A stretch of DNA of 7,205 nt, taken from the NCBI GenBank assembly GCA_011620845.1, contig WOYJ01000166.1, forward strand, positions 1 to 7,205, in the 5' to 3' direction. Source of the DNA: Methanobacteriaceae archaeon (GTDB taxonomy: Archaea > Methanobacteriota > Methanobacteria > Methanobacteriales > Methanobacteriaceae). Under the pieces are notes generated by a model. It was not told the origin of the DNA. It saw nothing but the letters and a program-made list of their open reading frames with translations, and did not search any database. The position numbers were made by a program, and so were the translations under genes. This document shows, in pieces, positions 1 through 6,113 of the stretch; within the stretch, counting starts at the first letter, position 1, and each line of letters opens with the position of its first letter.

Positions 1-67
1 CCAAAAAAACAGCCCTACAAAAACTCTCAGAAACATGAAAATCTAAGACCCTAAATAATTCTACGAA

Positions 68-79
68 TCATTTATATAC
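68..79 (+). promoter_or_regulatory. Possible TATA box upstream of the MATE gene
   Basis: TTTATATA at 70-77 matches the archaeal TATA consensus. It would place a transcription start near position 97 and leave a leader of about 115 nt before the MATE start at 212. A weaker element, TTTAATAG near 176-183, lies about 30 nt before the start codon and would give a nearly leaderless mRNA. The same A/T stretch read on the minus strand (TATATAAA) could also serve a gene to the left of the window. Which is used cannot be told from sequence. Confidence 0.3.
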
Positions 80-193
80 AACCAGTCACAATCTATTATT
101 AAAGTCGAATTCTATTCTAATTCATTAATAACAGATTTTTCAATGTTTTTTGACTATTTAGATAGATTTTAAGCAATTTAATAGATTTTTACC

Positions 194-212
194 TAATTAA
201 GCTGATTAATTA
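194..212. repeat. Perfect 7-bp inverted repeat abutting the MATE start codon
   Basis: TAATTAA at 194-200 and its exact reverse complement TTAATTA at 206-212 flank a 5-base spacer, GCTGA. The last base of the right arm is the A of the ATG. The position fits either an operator for a dimeric repressor (multidrug efflux genes are often repressed by MarR/TetR-type proteins) or a weak hairpin occluding the start. All paired bases are A/T, so an RNA hairpin would be unstable and a DNA-binding role is likelier. Chance occurrence in A/T-rich DNA remains possible. Confidence 0.35.
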
Positions 213-1621
213 TGAATTCCAAAAATGAACTTACCGACGGGGTTGACCAGCGAATATCGATGGTGACTGGAGACCCTAAACGCGCTATCCGCGTGTTATC
301 CGTGCCCATGATTATTTCCATGCTACTCATCATGGCATATAACCTGGCAGATAGCATATGGGTAGCTGGTCTTGGCCCAGATGCCCTGGCTGCTTTGGGT
401 TTCACCGCCCCCATCTTCATGATAGTTATAGGGTTAGGTAACGGACTAGGTGCCGGTGCAACCTCATTTATAGCCCGGTGTATAGGGGCGGTTAATAAGA
501 AGAAGGCCGATAATGCTGCCATGCACTCAGTAATCCTTTCTTTGGCAGTATCAGCAATTTTCACCCTATTGATTTTAGTATTTCTCTCCAACATCCTACT
601 AGCCATGGGGGCGGGGAGTACTGTTGATTTAGCAGTAGAGTATGGCCAGGTACTCTTTGGTGGACTGGTCTTAATGATATTTTCCAGTGTGGCCTCCGGT
701 ATTTTAAGGGCGGAAGGAGATGTAAAGAGGCCCATGTATGCCATGGCAGCCACCGCTATCCTGAACATAATACTGGATCCTATATTCATCTACACCTTTG
801 GATGGGGAATAGCCGGAGCTGCCTGGGCTACCCTTCTTTCTGCCAGCATATCATGCGCCTTAATGATTTACTGGATGCTTATGAAGGGAGATACCTATGT
901 AACATTCTCCCGCAGTGATTTTAAACCTGAATGGGCTGTGGCCCGTGACATCTTAATGGTGGGACTGCCGGCCAGCGCTGAATCCTTCGTGATGTCCTTT
1001 TTGGGAATGATCCTAAACCTGATACTGGTGGTTACCGGAGGGGCAGCAGCAGTGGCAGTTTACACGGCAGGATGGAGGGTGGTGATGATGGTTATAATAC
1101 TGCCTATTGGAATTGGTACCGCTGCGATAACCGTTGCCGGTGTAGCATTTGGGGCTAGAAAATATGAGAACCTCAAAACTGCACTAACTTATGCAGCTAA
1201 GTTGGGTTTTATAACAACCACAGTTGTTGGGTTGTTATTATCCACATTTTCTGGATTTGTAGCATCCATATTTACTTATTCGCCGGAGACGGCCTATCTC
1301 ACCCCGGAAATTGCAACATTCCTCCAGCTGATGTTCCTGTTCTACATGCCTGTCCCATTGGGTATCACGGCCAGTTCAATCTTCCAGGGCATGGGCAAAG
1401 GAATAACCTCCTTAATATTAACCATTCTTAGAGAATTAGCCTTCATCGCAGTTTTCGCCTACCTGTTCGCCTTCATATTTGACCTAAGTTCCCAGGGGGT
1501 ATGGTGGGGACTGGTGGTAGGAAGTGGAATTGGATGTACACTAGCCTACGTCTGGGCCAACATATACGTAAACCGGTTGAAAAGATATTTCGTTGGAGAA
1601 TCAGGAGCTGAAAATGTTTAA
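212..1621 (+). CDS. MATE family multidrug/cation efflux protein
   Basis: This 469-residue protein is a complete multi antimicrobial extrusion (MATE) transporter, an integral membrane antiporter expected to export organic cations or drugs in exchange for Na+ or H+. It has about twelve hydrophobic segments in two pseudo-symmetric halves. Family hallmarks are GDPKRAI at 20-26 before helix 1, the inter-helix segment RAEGDVKRPM at 166-175 followed by LNIILDPIF at 184-192 and GWGIAGAAWAT at 197-207, GLPA at 251-254 opening the second half, and FQGMGKG at 391-397. Length is normal for the family (about 450-470). ATG at 212 is preferred because the cytosolic N-terminus precedes the GDP motif; the next ATG (260) would remove 16 residues. 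No Shine-Dalgarno site precedes it, which suggests leaderless or weak initiation. A perfect inverted repeat abuts the start. The substrate cannot be read from the sequence, and no regulator gene is adjacent. Confidence 0.93.
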   Translation: MNSKNELTDGVDQRISMVTGDPKRAIRVLSVPMIISMLLIMAYNLADSIWVAGLGPDALAALGFTAPIFMIVIGLGNGLGAGATSFIARCIGAVNKKKADNAAMHSVILSLAVSAIFTLLILVFLSNILLAMGAGSTVDLAVEYGQVLFGGLVLMIFSSVASGILRAEGDVKRPMYAMAATAILNIILDPIFIYTFGWGIAGAAWATLLSASISCALMIYWMLMKGDTYVTFSRSDFKPEWAVARDILMVGLPASAESFVMSFLGMILNLILVVTGGAAAVAVYTAGWRVVMMVIILPIGIGTAAITVAGVAFGARKYENLKTALTYAAKLGFITTTVVGLLLSTFSGFVASIFTYSPETAYLTPEIATFLQLMFLFYMPVPLGITASSIFQGMGKGITSLILTILRELAFIAVFAYLFAFIFDLSSQGVWWGLVVGSGIGCTLAYVWANIYVNRLKRYFVGESGAENV

Positions 1622-1683
1622 AGGAGTTGAAATGTTTAGAGGATAGAACGCTAAAGATTCAAATGTTTAAAAAATAAATTTAA

Positions 1684-2494
1684 CTATATTACCTTTCCTC
1701 CTATGGAGATGGTATAATTCTTAACAATAATATTCTTTTGAGCCTTTTTTAAGGCTCGTCTGACTATTACTTCGATACCAGAGCAGCAGGGAACTTCTAT
1801 ATGGACGATGGAGATGGATTTTATATCCTGTTTTGTAAATATCGTCAGCTTATCCACGTACTGGTCTATGAGTTTGTCTAGTTTGGGACAGAGAATTATC
1901 AGTACCTTGTCCTTCAGGAATCTCTGATGGAAGTTGGCGTAGGCGGAGGGTGCGCAGTCTGCAGAAATCAATAGATCTGTATTTTTAAAGTAGGGTGCAT
2001 TTGGATTTAGAAGCTGCAACTGCACTGGCCAGTTTTTAAGCTCAGCACTGAAGATATGTACTTTTTCCTGGCTTTTCAGACGGTTTCTTTCTATGTCCTG
2101 CCGCTGAACCGGGACATCCACATGCCAGTGGTGCTTCTTCTTCATATTCCGGTACCTCGATGTTGTTCTTCTTTAAATAGTCTATGGCCTGATTTAGATA
2201 ATCTGTCTGGCAGTGTTCCTGAAGGTGTTTCAGGTGGGCCTTTACAACGTTAGATCCGGCTTCTACAATGTTTTTCATGACCTTCTTTTCGTCGTATGGT
2301 TCTGCTTCCCTGGTTTCAATTTCAATAGCACCCTTAGGACATTCCCCTATACATGCCCCAGACCATCACAGAACAGGTCGCTTATCAGTCTGGCTTTTTC
2401 ATCGATTACCTGCAGGGCCCCTCTGGCATCCTATCATACAAACCCCACAGCCTGTGCATTTTTCTTCGTTAATTTTAATTATATCTCTTTTCAT
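1684..2494 (-). pseudogene. Frameshifted ferredoxin-domain Fe-S protein
   Basis: Joining three reading frames rebuilds a protein of about 269 residues starting at ATG 2494, with a GAGG-type ribosome site just upstream. The order is a ferredoxin-like N-terminus with C13-X2-C16-X2-C19-X3-C23, a second cysteine cluster (CDGLGACIGEC), a helical segment (VVKAHLKHLQEH), ACGCPGS, then a C-terminal domain with WPVQLQLL, APYF, LLISADCAPSAY, CPKLD and HIEVPCCSG. I recognise this as a family of 4Fe-4S proteins common in methanogens and clostridia, of unproven redox function. Apparent breaks lie near 2425 and 2417 (one base missing at each), 2356-2359 (a G missing in a G run) and 2101 (one extra base or two missing). 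Unjoined, the first frame stops after about 31 codons. Open stretches at 2042-2278 and 1684-2145 are parts of this gene, not separate genes. Domain residues outside the breaks look intact, so recent decay or base-calling error are both possible. Confidence 0.85.
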
Positions 2495-2510
2495 TTAATC
2501 CCTCTAACAT

Positions 2511-2520
2511 TTTATATATA
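2511..2520 (-). promoter_or_regulatory. TATA-like element for the Fe-S pseudogene
   Basis: Read on the minus strand the sequence is TATATATAAA, about 17 bases before the ATG at 2494. With usual archaeal spacing the transcript would begin at or close to the start codon, which conflicts with the GAGG ribosome site upstream of it. An upstream A/T stretch may therefore be the real TATA box. The sequence is nearly symmetric and could also be read on the plus strand. Confidence 0.3.
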
Positions 2521-2571
2521 AAAATAAATTCATAAGATTACTTGAAGATAGTAAAAATAAATTTTAAACAT

Positions 2572-2582
2572 TTTTATATATA
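2572..2582 (+). promoter_or_regulatory. TATA box of the PAS protein gene
   Basis: The run TTTTATATATA lies about 85 bases before the ATG at 2662. Standard archaeal spacing puts transcription start near 2605, giving a leader of about 55 nt. The leader shows no good Shine-Dalgarno site: only TAGG at 2651-2654 precedes the start. The 167-base interval 2495-2661 between this gene and the divergent pseudogene holds nothing else I can recognise. Confidence 0.45.
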
Positions 2583-2661
2583 GAAATTATTAAAATAGGA
2601 TTGGAATTGACTACGGATTTTATTTAGTGAATACTTAAATTATTAAAATTTAGGCTGAAAA

Positions 2662-3768
2662 ATGAAAGATGAGAAAATCAAACAGGAAGAATCTCTAAAA
2701 GAAAAGGAAGAGAATTATAGGCACTGGTTCGAAGATGATCTAACTGGAGATTTCATTGCTAAATTGGATGGGAAATTAGTGCAATGTAATCAGTCCTTTA
2801 TTGAAATCTATGGTTTTAAAGATCTAAGTCAAGCATTAAAATTTAATATCTCAAAATTTAACCCTTCAGATTGGGCCGATCTCGTAGATCGCCTTAGATG
2901 TGAGCGTAAAATAAGTGGTCATGAAAGCCGGCATATAACACCCTCCGATAAGAAAATCCACGTTGTTTCTAATTTAGTAGGCATATTTAATGATTCAGAT
3001 GAATTGGTTCAAATTAAGGGTTATACTTTTGATGATACTGAACGTAAAGAAGCTGAAATATCCCTTAAAGAAAGCGAAAAAAAATATCGATTGTTGTTTG
3101 ATGAAGATTTAACTGGTGACTTCATAGCAACACCTGAAGGGAAAATATTGGAATGTAACTCTGCATTCGCTGCTATTTACGGCTTTAGAGATTGTACATC
3201 TGCCCTTAAATGGAATATTTCTGAATCTAACCCATTTGACTGGCCTTTTTTGGTGACTCGCCTTAAAAAGGAGTGTAAAATTCTTGGATACCAGAGCTGG
3301 CAGAGAAGATCTGACGGGCTGCGCATCCATGTGGTTGCTAATTTAATGGGCATTTTTAATGACTCTAGGGAGCTTGTTCAGGTTAAAGGTTATGTTTTTG
3401 ACGATTCAGATCGTAAACTCACCGAACAGAAACTGGTACACAGTCATAAACAGACTACGGAAATTTTGAATAGTATTCAGGATGGTTTGGTTGCATTAAA
3501 CCATTACTGGCAGTTTATCTATGTTAATAAACGTGCAGCGGAATATGTGAAAGCTGATCCAGAAGATTTATTGGGCCAAAACATTTGGGAAAGATTCCCT
3601 AAGCTTTTAAGCACAAAACAAGAAATTATATTTAGAAAAGTAATGGATGAAGAAGAATTACAGGAATTTGAAGCACAGGGAATTTATAATGGGGATCTAT
3701 ACTTTAAATTCATTGTTTATCCGTTTTCTGATGGAATTTCCATCCTATGGATTGTTTCAGAAAAATAG
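2662..3768 (+). CDS. Three-PAS-domain sensor protein without output domain
   Basis: This 368-residue soluble protein consists of PAS domains only, with no transmembrane segment and no signal peptide. PAS1 covers about 16-125 and PAS2 about 139-248. They are tandem duplicates with a 123-residue period: the block DLTGDFIA recurs at 26-33 and 149-156, followed by CN, a YGF turn, IHVV and GIFNDS. Both end in a DD-X-(E/D)-RK linker. PAS3 (about 262-363) is of a different subtype, starting with ILNSIQDGL and ending in IVYPFSDGISILW. In methanogens this layout normally continues into HisKA_2 and HATPase_c kinase domains, but here the frame stops five residues after the PAS3 strand, with no H-box or ATP-binding box. 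It may be a stand-alone signal-binding or scaffolding protein, or a truncated kinase. ATG 2662 is secure because a TGA lies in frame two codons upstream. Only eight bases separate its stop from that of the convergent UspA gene. The ligand is unknown. Confidence 0.88.
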   Translation: MKDEKIKQEESLKEKEENYRHWFEDDLTGDFIAKLDGKLVQCNQSFIEIYGFKDLSQALKFNISKFNPSDWADLVDRLRCERKISGHESRHITPSDKKIHVVSNLVGIFNDSDELVQIKGYTFDDTERKEAEISLKESEKKYRLLFDEDLTGDFIATPEGKILECNSAFAAIYGFRDCTSALKWNISESNPFDWPFLVTRLKKECKILGYQSWQRRSDGLRIHVVANLMGIFNDSRELVQVKGYVFDDSDRKLTEQKLVHSHKQTTEILNSIQDGLVALNHYWQFIYVNKRAAEYVKADPEDLLGQNIWERFPKLLSTKQEIIFRKVMDEEELQEFEAQGIYNGDLYFKFIVYPFSDGISILWIVSEK

Positions 3769-3776
3769 ATTTATTA

Positions 3777-4223
3777 TTATGGAACAACAGTGACCGGGAT
3801 TTTTGCCCTTCTTACCACTCTTTCTGTGGTACTTCCCACGAAAAATCTCTCTAATTTATCTTTACTGGATTTTCCCATGATTATCTGATCCACCTTTTCT
3901 CTATCAGCAACTTTTAAAATAACGTCTTCTGGTTTACCTTCTTGAATCTTAGTTATGAGTTTTATGTTTTTACAATTTCCTGCACATTTTTCGTCTGCAA
4001 TCTTTTTACTGTAATTATCAACTGCTTCTTTTCCTTCTTCTCGAAATTCGTTGTTCAGTGTTTCCCTTAAATCGCTTTGTGGCAAAGAATTTAGATAATA
4101 AGTATCTATTACATTTAAAACAATCATGTCGGTATAGTCTAATCCTGCGATAGAAATTGCATATTCTCCAGCTCTTTCTGCTGGTCCTGAATCATTTATT
4201 GGTAATAATATTTTTTTACGCAC
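3777..4223 (-). CDS. Universal stress protein, UspA family
   Basis: This 148-residue protein is a single-domain UspA-family protein, a cytosolic Rossmann-like fold that usually dimerises and often binds ATP. It begins with MRKKILLPINDSGPAERA, the first strand and loop with the conserved Asp at 11. Strand four is DQIIMGKSS (112-120) and the C-terminal nucleotide loop reads G117-K-S-S120-X9-G130-S131-T, followed by ERVVRRAKIPVTVV. The ATP-binding consensus is G-X2-G-X9-G-(S/T). Here the second Gly is Ser120, so nucleotide binding is likely but not certain. C80-X3-C84 is an unremarkable extra pair. The start is GTG 4223: GGAGG at 4231-4235 lies seven bases before it, and the two ATGs just upstream are out of frame. 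It follows the DASS transporter on the same strand after 75 bases, and UspA proteins are often encoded beside archaeal transporters, so a modulating role is plausible but inferred. Confidence 0.92.
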   Translation of the reverse strand: MRKKILLPINDSGPAERAGEYAISIAGLDYTDMIVLNVIDTYYLNSLPQSDLRETLNNEFREEGKEAVDNYSKKIADEKCAGNCKNIKLITKIQEGKPEDVILKVADREKVDQIIMGKSSKDKLERFFVGSTTERVVRRAKIPVTVVP

Positions 4224-4230
4224 ATCATCC

Positions 4231-4235
4231 CCTCC
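4231..4235 (-). promoter_or_regulatory. Shine-Dalgarno site fixing the UspA GTG start
   Basis: GGAGG on the minus strand, extended by GG, lies seven bases before GTG 4223. The ATGs at 4228 and 4225 fall inside the spacer but are in other frames, so this site decides for GTG. Confidence 0.75.
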
Positions 4236-4263
4236 AAATAATTTAATCAGTGTTTAAAAAATT

Positions 4264-4293
4264 AAAAAAAAATTGCAGATATTAAACTGCAAT
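4264..4293 (-). terminator. Hairpin plus T-tract terminator after the DASS gene
   Basis: On the minus strand, six bases after the DASS stop codon, ATTGCAG (4293-4287) pairs perfectly with CTGCAAT (4278-4272) across an 8-base loop. The 3' arm runs straight into nine consecutive T bases (4272-4264), then more T-rich sequence. Archaeal RNA polymerase terminates on U-tracts, and here a bacterial-style stem is present as well. It lies between DASS and UspA, so UspA would depend on read-through or its own promoter. Confidence 0.65.
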
Positions 4294-4298
4294 CTGTT

Positions 4299-5675
4299 TT
4301 ATACTGTTATTATCCATGGTGCGAAGTTCATTACAGCTAACAGTACTATTATGGTCATTATAATCCCTATCACAACTAGGGGGAATCCCGCTTTGAAGAT
4401 TCCTGGTATGTTGACGTATTTGGTTCCGTAGGCCATTGCTACCGTTGGATCTGCCATTGGTAGCATGTAAGATAGTGAACAGGCTATTGCTACTGGTACG
4501 GCGTAGATTCCCACGGGCAGATTCTGAGCGGTTGCTAAGGTCACTGCGATTGGTATTAGAATTGCTGCCAGTGCGATGTTGGACATTACCTGAGTTATAG
4601 TTACTGCAATTACCATCAACACTACCATAATTAGTATTGTGGATGCGTTTGGTCCTAAGAATGCAAGTATATCAGCAATCAGCCAGTTAGCAGCTCCTGT
4701 ATTTAGTAATGCAACTCCTAATGAGAGTGCTCCTCCAAAGAACACTATTAAGCCCCAATCAACCCCATTCTGTGCATCTTTCCAGTCTATAACTTTAAAT
4801 ATAAATAATAGAACTGCTCCGATCAATGCCACAGAATAGCTGTCTAGTCCTGTGAAACTTGTTGTAACCCATAAACCGATAGTAAATAAAAGTATTACAA
4901 GGGTAAGCTTTTCAGTCCTGCTCATTGGTCCCATTGCTTCTTTTTTATCTGCTATGGTTTTTATTCCGCCTATTATCCCTTTGATCTCTGGTTTATAAAC
5001 GAACCCTAGCCATTTCCACATGATGGTCATCAGTATGAATGCCAGGGGGAATCCGAAGATCATCCAATTTGCAAATGGAATATGGGTGTATGCGGCTGCC
5101 ATAAGGTTAGGTGCTGTTCCGATTTCTGTTCCGAATCCACCGGCCAGAGAACCAAAAGATCCCCCTAAGACCATGGATTTAGAGAAGTTACTTTTACCTT
5201 TTTCAGGATCTTTAATACCCATGAGTGGTATTATCTCCTTGATAATTGGAAGCAGCATGGCATATGCCACCACATTTTCTATAAAAGCTGAAAGTAATCC
5301 TGTGGAGAATATGGCAGTAAAAACACTTCTATCTGGAGTTGTACCCAGACGATTAAGCATGCCATACGTTAAACGTGATGCAAGTCCGCTTTTACGGATA
5401 CCCTCGGCAATGATGAACCCACCAATCATCAGGAAAATTATGGGGTTGGCAAAACCAATAACAGCATCACCAAAACTGGCTACACCGATTATAGGCTGAA
5501 TAAACAAGAGTATTAGTGATGTAACTGCTAAATGCACGGCTTCAGATACCCACATGACTATGGCGAAAAGTAAAAGTGCAATGGCGGAATGTCCTGCAAA
5601 CTCTAAACCAGGCGTAGGTATGAGCATAACAACTATATACGCCAATATGGCCAGTGGAATTCCTAAAATCCTCAT
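4299..5675 (-). CDS. DASS/SLC13-family anion:Na+ symporter-like permease
   Basis: This 458-residue integral membrane protein has about ten to twelve hydrophobic segments and two repeats, as in divalent anion:sodium symporters (DASS/SLC13), which take up dicarboxylates, citrate, sulfate or phosphate. Evidence includes MWVSEAVHLAVTSL (41-54), NPIIFLMIGGFIIAEGI (77-93), GTEIGTAPNLM (182-192), VDWGLIVFFGGALSLG (305-320), MSNIALAAILIPI (364-376) and SYMLPMADPTVAMAYG (402-417). The paired SNT ion and substrate signatures are altered: the first is E133-N134-V135 and the second S365-N366-I367. The usual TPPN after the second repeat reads ADPTV. Coupling ion and substrate may therefore differ from the classic members. 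The Leu/Ile/Val/Ala-rich composition and length fit the family. ATG 5675 is the only ordinary start in the area, but the nearest Shine-Dalgarno site (5694-5700) is 18 bases away, which is unusually far. A UspA gene follows downstream. Confidence 0.87.
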   Translation of the reverse strand: MRILGIPLAILAYIVVMLIPTPGLEFAGHSAIALLLFAIVMWVSEAVHLAVTSLILLFIQPIIGVASFGDAVIGFANPIIFLMIGGFIIAEGIRKSGLASRLTYGMLNRLGTTPDRSVFTAIFSTGLLSAFIENVVAYAMLLPIIKEIIPLMGIKDPEKGKSNFSKSMVLGGSFGSLAGGFGTEIGTAPNLMAAAYTHIPFANWMIFGFPLAFILMTIMWKWLGFVYKPEIKGIIGGIKTIADKKEAMGPMSRTEKLTLVILLFTIGLWVTTSFTGLDSYSVALIGAVLLFIFKVIDWKDAQNGVDWGLIVFFGGALSLGVALLNTGAANWLIADILAFLGPNASTILIMVVLMVIAVTITQVMSNIALAAILIPIAVTLATAQNLPVGIYAVPVAIACSLSYMLPMADPTVAMAYGTKYVNIPGIFKAGFPLVVIGIIMTIIVLLAVMNFAPWIITV

Positions 5676-5693
5676 ATTTATGTTCGTTTTAAA

Positions 5694-5715
5694 CCCTCCT
5701 GAATTTATACTCAGG
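5694..5715 (-). promoter_or_regulatory. Distant Shine-Dalgarno site and small hairpin in the DASS leader
   Basis: AGGAGGG (5700-5694, minus strand) is an excellent ribosome site but lies 18 bases before ATG 5675, with no ATG, GTG or TTG in frame between. Just upstream, CCTGA (5715-5711) can pair with TCAGG (5702-5698), covering half of the site. A five-base stem is weak. The pair could tune translation or be chance. Confidence 0.4.
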
Positions 5716-5735
5716 TAAATACTGATTTAATTTAT

Positions 5736-5743
5736 TATATAAA
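5736..5743 (-). promoter_or_regulatory. TATA box of the DASS gene
   Basis: TTTATATA on the minus strand, preceded by C and A/T bases, sits about 60 bases before the DASS ATG. Usual spacing gives transcription start near 5715 and a leader of about 40 nt that contains the Shine-Dalgarno site. Confidence 0.5.
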
Positions 5744-5754
5744 GATAATTTATA

Positions 5755-5766
5755 ATGATTAATCAT
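5755..5766. repeat. 12-bp perfect palindrome between divergent promoters
   Basis: ATGATTAATCAT is its own reverse complement. It lies about 12 bases upstream of the DASS TATA box and about 37 bases upstream of the zinc-ribbon TATA box, a position suited to a regulator acting on one or both divergent transcripts. No second copy was seen in the window, and A/T richness raises the odds of chance. Confidence 0.35.
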
Positions 5767-5796
5767 ATTAAAGAACCATGGGGAAATGGAGAACAT

Positions 5797-5811
5797 GGAA
5801 ACCTTTATATA
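5797..5811 (+). promoter_or_regulatory. Strong BRE/TATA promoter of the zinc-ribbon pair
   Basis: GGAAACC (5797-5803) followed by TTTATATA (5804-5811) is the clearest archaeal BRE-TATA arrangement in the window. Transcription would start about 5832-5836, leaving a leader of some 30 nt before the ATG at 5866. Confidence 0.7.
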
Positions 5812-5834
5812 TTATGGTTCGCATAATAACGTAC

Positions 5835-5854
5835 AGTTTGTATATGGACAAACT
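5835..5854. repeat. 7-bp inverted repeat at the transcription start of the zinc-ribbon pair
   Basis: AGTTTGT (5835-5841) and ACAAACT (5848-5854) are exact reverse complements around the 6-base spacer ATATGG. The repeat begins where transcription is predicted to start and ends 11 bases before the coding start. As DNA it would be a well-placed repressor operator (TTGT-N6-ACAA core). As RNA it would form a 5'-terminal hairpin next to the ribosome site. Sequence alone cannot separate the two. Confidence 0.45.
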
Positions 5855-5865
5855 AATGTGATATG

Positions 5866-6084
5866 ATGAAACCAGAGGAAATGTCAAAGAAATGTCCCGA
5901 GTGTAACTGTCAGGATAAAAGGATGACCCGAAGGAGTAGTAACCGAGTAAATCCTGATGCATCTTATATAGCCCATATGCCCCAGGGAGATGTGGGAATT
6001 ATTCGTTGCTCAGAGTGTGGTTACATTTTTGAATATTGTTTCCACAGGAATTCACCACTCCAGGTTAAGAAGATACAAATTTAA
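5866..6084 (+). CDS. Small zinc-ribbon protein, first of a tandem pair
   Basis: This 72-residue protein starts MKPEEMSKKCPEC and carries two CXXC knuckles, C10-X2-C13 and C48-X2-C51, the spacing of a zinc ribbon. Extra cysteines are at 15 and 58. Between them lies a basic stretch (KRMTRRSSNR) and the sequence GDVGIIRCSECGYIFEYC, with a hydrophobic strand after the second knuckle. The fold suggests metal, nucleic-acid or protein binding in the cytosol, but I know no assigned function. It aligns without gaps to the next gene, 40 of 72 residues identical by eye count. An ATG also exists one codon earlier (5863). ATG 5866 is chosen because it gives exactly the same length as the paralog and sits three bases after GTGAT, which can pair with the 16S tail. 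It has its own BRE/TATA promoter and a leader inverted repeat, and is probably co-transcribed with its paralog. Confidence 0.82.
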   Translation: MKPEEMSKKCPECNCQDKRMTRRSSNRVNPDASYIAHMPQGDVGIIRCSECGYIFEYCFHRNSPLQVKKIQI

Positions 6085-6102
6085 TTAAATATATTTATTA
6101 CC

Positions 6103-6108
6103 AGGTGA
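6103..6108 (+). promoter_or_regulatory. Shine-Dalgarno site deciding a TTG start
   Basis: AGGTGA at 6103-6108 matches the tail-complement AGGTGAT and ends five bases before TTG 6114. A GTG at 6105 lies inside this site and can scarcely be the start if the site is used by the ribosome. Confidence 0.6.
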
Positions 6109-6113
6109 AGATT

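Noticed and set aside
193..789. Open frame of 198 codons on the minus strand inside the MATE gene
   Set aside because: It lies wholly antisense to a well-supported MATE frame, has a composition typical of a reverse reading of membrane-protein codons, and shows no family motif.
1612..1669. Three copies of AAATGTTTA downstream of the MATE stop (about 1612, 1630 and 1661)
   Set aside because: Spacing is irregular, the sequence is simple and A/T-rich, and no structure or site type fits. It is probably chance.
2056..2521. Plus-strand open frames opposite the Fe-S pseudogene
   Set aside because: The minus strand shows continuous ferredoxin-family homology across them, while the plus-strand products are low-complexity and unrecognisable.
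5020..5499. Open frame of 159 codons on the plus strand inside the DASS gene
   Set aside because: It is antisense to the transporter, has no recognisable domain and no ribosome site. It is a shadow of the real gene.
5768..5962. Minus-strand open frame across the zinc-ribbon promoter and gene start
   Set aside because: It overlaps the BRE/TATA promoter, the leader repeat and the first zinc-ribbon gene, and has no motif.
6105..6113. GTG 6105 as the start of the second zinc-ribbon protein
   Set aside because: The codon lies within the AGGTGA ribosome site, and the extra three residues have no match in the paralog.
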